NCBI GenBank assembly: GCA_964626685.1
Contig: CAZVJY010000012.1
Coordinates: 1 to 54,044, forward strand
Origin: RGEC01 sp964626685
Lineage (GTDB): Bacteria; Bacteroidota; Bacteroidia; NS11-12g; UBA955
Direction of reading: 5' to 3'
Length of the DNA: 54,044 nt
A program made the position numbers and the translations under genes. Below, piece after piece: positions 51,366-54,044 of this stretch. How positions within the stretch are numbered: position 1 is the stretch's first letter; each line of letters starts with the position of its first letter. The notes under the pieces are model-generated. The model ran no database searches. It was not told the DNA's origin and was given only the letters and a program-made list of their open reading frames with translations.

Positions 51366-52025
51366 ATGTCAGTCATTATTGCTCCTTCTGTGCTTTCTGC
51401 CGATTTCGGCAACCTTCAGCGAGACTGTGAAATGATAAACCACAGTGATGCCGGCTGGTATCATGTGGATGTGATGGATGGGGTTTTTGTTCCCAATATA
51501 TCCTTTGGTTTTCCGGTAATGAATGTGCTGAAAAAACACGCCACCAAAACCTTGGATGTGCACCTGATGATTGTGGAACCCGACCGCTACATTCAGCGTT
51601 TCGCAGAGGCAGGCGCATCGGTACTTACAGTTCATTATGAAGCCTGCACGCACCTGCACCGAAGCCTGGCTGAAATCAGAAAGCATGGCATGAAAGCGGG
51701 TGTAGCTGTTAATCCCCACACACCTGTTTCGCTCTTGCATGACATTATACAGGATTGTGATCTGGTATTGATTATGAGCGTGAATCCCGGTTTTGGGGGA
51801 CAGGCATTTATTGAAAACACTTACCGAAAAGTTTCCGAACTGAAAGAAATGATTTTGAAGTGTAATTCGCAGACACTGATAGAGGTGGATGGCGGCGTAT
51901 CAGAATCCAACGCAGGTGCACTGGCACGAGCCGGTGCTGATGTGCTGGTTGCTGGCAATGCTGTTTTTGCCACACCGGATCCTTCTGCAACCATTGCTGC
52001 ACTTCACAAAACAGCCAACTCATAA
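51366..52025 (+). CDS. rpe: Ribulose-phosphate 3-epimerase
   Basis: Interconverts ribulose-5-phosphate and xylulose-5-phosphate in the pentose phosphate pathway; 219 aa, normal length. TIM-barrel motifs: IIAPSVLSADFGNLQRDCE, the catalytic WYHVDVMDGVFVPNISFG with metal ligand Asp, LDVHLMIVEPDRYI, VNPHTPVSLL, MSVNPGFGGQAFI and IEVDGGV (second catalytic Asp). It has its own promoter, unlike folP and the DUF1801 gene upstream. The TonB receptor gene starts 31 bases after it. Confidence 0.96.
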   Translation: MSVIIAPSVLSADFGNLQRDCEMINHSDAGWYHVDVMDGVFVPNISFGFPVMNVLKKHATKTLDVHLMIVEPDRYIQRFAEAGASVLTVHYEACTHLHRSLAEIRKHGMKAGVAVNPHTPVSLLHDIIQDCDLVLIMSVNPGFGGQAFIENTYRKVSELKEMILKCNSQTLIEVDGGVSESNAGALARAGADVLVAGNAVFATPDPSATIAALHKTANS

Positions 52026-52056
52026 AAGAAAAATCATTATTTTTCGTTTCATATCT

Positions 52057-54044
52057 GTGCTAAAAAAATCCTGCCTCGCTCTGCTTTTATGCATTTTCGG
52101 GCAATTACATGCACAGCAAAAACCCATGTTTTGGGCAAAAGTCAGGCTCATCAATGGTGATCCTGCTGTGGGTATAGACATTAAAAACAGCAACGGTGAA
52201 ACACTGGCAGTAACAGACAATAACGGATATTTTACCATTCCCGTAACCAACCTGATTTTTGGATATCAGGGAAACCGCAAGATTTTCGGATACCGACTGC
52301 CTAAAGATTGGGCAGCCCAGCTGGAAAGGGTTATTAACGAAGGAACCGGGCTGGATTTTTTACCGCAGATTGATATTCAAAGCCGTGAAGAATACACGCC
52401 GTTTCTGGATGAAATCAGACCCCGGGATTTGCGTATGAACCCAACCACCGGAGGCATTGAGGCCATAATCAAAACCCTGGGTGCCAACAGCAACAGCGAA
52501 CTGTCTTCCCAATATAGTGTGCGCGGTGGCAACTACGATGAAAACCTGATCTATGTGAACGATATTGAAATTTACCGACCTCAGCTAATCAGCAGCGGAC
52601 AGCAGGAAGGGTTGAGTTTCATTAACCCTGATTTGGTAAAAACACTCAAGTTCAGTGCCGGTGGTTTTGATGCCCAGTACGGCGATAAAATGAGCAGTGT
52701 GCTGGATGTGGAATATGTGCAACCCACGGCTTTTTCCGTTTCAGCCACGGCCGGACTATTACTAAACAGTTTCGCAGTTGAAGGGAAAACAAAGAAGGCA
52801 TCAGCAATATTCGGCGTAAGGCATTTCAGCAATTCGCTGCTCACCGGGAGCCTGGATCTACAGGGTGCCTATCGGATGAATTTTGCAGACGTTCAAACGC
52901 TGGTTAGCCGAAAATTATGGAGGCGCTGGAAAGTTGAATTTTTAGGCAACCTGGCGCTAAACCGCTACAACCTGACTCCGGAAAGCAGAAGAACCGAATT
53001 CGGGACCGTTTCTCAGGCCTACCAGCTGGATGTGGGCATGGCCGGAGCCGAACAAATGAATTACGACTATGCCATGGGGGCACTTACCTTTAAATTCAAT
53101 CCCGAAGCGGGCAAAGAATTCAAGTGGATTTTCAGCGCTACAGGTACCTCAGAACAGGAATTGTTCGATATTGAAGGAGCTTACCAGTTAAGCCTGCTTG
53201 ACCGTGATATGGGAAGTAAAACCTACGGAAAACCACTCAAAACACTGGGCTTTGGCTATTTTTTGGATCATGGAAGAAACCGATTGCAAAGCCGTATTCT
53301 GAACTTCTCACACATTGGTACTTTCACAAAGCCCGATAAACGCAATATTTTCAAATACGGCTTTCGTGTAAACCATGAACGCATTCAGGACCGCTATAAA
53401 GAATGGCGCTACAACGACAGTGCGATGTACAATATTCCCCCGTTTGGTTTTGCTTCAGACAGCATTATTCTTGATGATCAGGTTAGCTCGCGCAACACGC
53501 TGGAGAGTATTCGTGTCCAGGGGTTTTTGCAAAACAAGTTCCGCTTGGACAAACAACGCAATATGTGGCTGAATGTGGGGCTGCGCAGCCAATGGTGGCA
53601 GGTTAACAAAGAGTTTTTTGTAACACCCCGTGTACAGTTCAGCTGGGAACCCAATAAAAGGCACAATGCAGCATCACCCGATAGCCTGAAGAAAAAAGAC
53701 AAAATTATCAAACTGGCAGCCGGTGGCTATTTTCAGCAGGGCTATTTTAGAGAGTTACGGAATTTTTCCGGGATGTTAAACAGGCAATTGCAGGCACAGC
53801 AAGCATGGCATCTGGTGGCGGGTACAGACAGGTTTATATACATGTGGAACCGCAAGTTCAAATTCACCACCGAGGCTTATTACAAACATCTTGACAGGCT
53901 TGTCCCCTTTTTGTATGACAATATCCGTGTTCGCTATTATGCCGAAAACAGCAGTTCCGGCTACGCCTGGGGTGTAGACAACCGCATAAATGGTGAATTT
54001 ATCAAAGGTTTGGAAAGCTGGTTTACCCTGAGCGTGCTGCAAAC
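52057..54044 (+). CDS. TonB-dependent outer-membrane receptor (3' end cut by window edge)
   Basis: Open to the right edge (662 codons). From a GTG at 52057 the protein has a signal peptide (KKSCLALLLCIFGQLHAQ), a short carboxypeptidase-like regulatory segment (VRLINGDPAVGIDIKNSNGE, then NNGYFTIPV), and the plug domain: QYSVRGGNYDENLIYVNDIEIYRPQLI and FSAGGFDAQYGDKMSSVLDVEY, which fits TonB-dependent receptors. Long beta-barrel strands follow with many aromatic residues. It lacks a visible SusD partner in this window; one could lie beyond the edge. The substrate is unknown. No ATG precedes the signal peptide in frame, which supports GTG. Confidence 0.85.
   Translation, partial: MLKKSCLALLLCIFGQLHAQQKPMFWAKVRLINGDPAVGIDIKNSNGETLAVTDNNGYFTIPVTNLIFGYQGNRKIFGYRLPKDWAAQLERVINEGTGLDFLPQIDIQSREEYTPFLDEIRPRDLRMNPTTGGIEAIIKTLGANSNSELSSQYSVRGGNYDENLIYVNDIEIYRPQLISSGQQEGLSFINPDLVKTLKFSAGGFDAQYGDKMSSVLDVEYVQPTAFSVSATAGLLLNSFAVEGKTKKASAIFGVRHFSNSLLTGSLDLQGAYRMNFADVQTLVSRKLWRRWKVEFLGNLALNRYNLTPESRRTEFGTVSQAYQLDVGMAGAEQMNYDYAMGALTFKFNPEAGKEFKWIFSATGTSEQELFDIEGAYQLSLLDRDMGSKTYGKPLKTLGFGYFLDHGRNRLQSRILNFSHIGTFTKPDKRNIFKYGFRVNHERIQDRYKEWRYNDSAMYNIPPFGFASDSIILDDQVSSRNTLESIRVQGFLQNKFRLDKQRNMWLNVGLRSQWWQVNKEFFVTPRVQFSWEPNKRHNAASPDSLKKKDKIIKLAAGGYFQQGYFRELRNFSGMLNRQLQAQQAWHLVAGTDRFIYMWNRKFKFTTEAYYKHLDRLVPFLYDNIRVRYYAENSSSGYAWGVDNRINGEFIKGLESWFTLSVLQ

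Noticed and set aside
51238..51435. A small plus-strand frame bridging the DUF1801 gene and rpe
   Set aside because: It overlaps both real genes and the rpe promoter and has no features of its own.
1..54044. RNA genes, CRISPR arrays, insertion sequences, phage or conjugation genes
   Set aside because: I looked for tRNA-like T-arm patterns, regular short repeats and transposase motifs and saw none. This was by eye; a covariance-model scan for RNAs would be decisive.

Overview
The window is ordinary chromosome from a member of the phylum Bacteroidota. Evidence: a secreted adhesin-like protein and a CotH-like protein with a type IX secretion sorting tail, a TonB-dependent receptor with a carboxypeptidase-like N-terminal domain, an ECF sigma/anti-sigma module, and above all the Bacteroidota promoter element TAnnTTTG, which occurs exactly 12 times within about 15 bases of a start codon. 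Genes are densely packed on both strands. I saw no rRNA, tRNA, CRISPR array, insertion sequence or phage gene. Both ends cut a gene: a secreted protein on the left (minus strand) and a TonB receptor on the right (plus strand).

Layout. 1-4275: start of a secreted protein, aminopeptidase P, Pcm repair methyltransferase, and a degenerate Gfo/Idh-like protein. 4329-11165: a lipoprotein overlapping a polyprenyl-phosphate sugar transferase, then a type I secretion-like set (ABC, HlyD, TolC) whose ABC ATPase domain has lost its key residues. 11339-16207: gyrB, a LolC/E-like permease, a NamZ-like muramidase and a DUF4920 lipoprotein. 16321-20517: biotin carboxylase, biotin carrier and carboxyltransferase with an outer-membrane barrel gene inside the cluster. 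20561-24496: FAD oxidoreductase, Spy-like protein, anti-sigma, ECF sigma, AlkB hydroxylase. 24595-30015: RNase R, YfiT/DinB protein, SerRS, CCA-adding enzyme. 30016-33011: a polytopic membrane protein overlapping a T9SS-exported CotH protein. 32991-41793: FtsE, Ung, SNF2 ATPase, fRMsr, MFS transporter, phosphoribosyltransferase, HscB, RseP. 41944-45405: secreted hypothetical, GNAT, malic enzyme. 45439-48161: a small conserved protein, a response regulator with a Crp-type output, and its histidine kinase. 48641-54044: fumC, folP, DUF1801, rpe and the TonB receptor.

Most genes are housekeeping. The parts most worth a second look are: (i) the ABC/HlyD/TolC set with a pseudo-ATPase domain (Walker A Lys to Arg, catalytic Glu to Asp, H-loop His to Asn, no LSGGQ); (ii) the kinase/Crp-like regulator operon, with near-identical palindromes TGACATTTGTCA and TGACCTTTGTCA in the non-coding DNA on either side; (iii) the run of promoters placed 4-15 bases before start codons, which predicts leaderless or very short-leader mRNAs; (iv) the translationally coupled membrane protein and secreted CotH pair. 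Positions and motifs were read by eye. Family names rest on recalled motifs, not on a database search.
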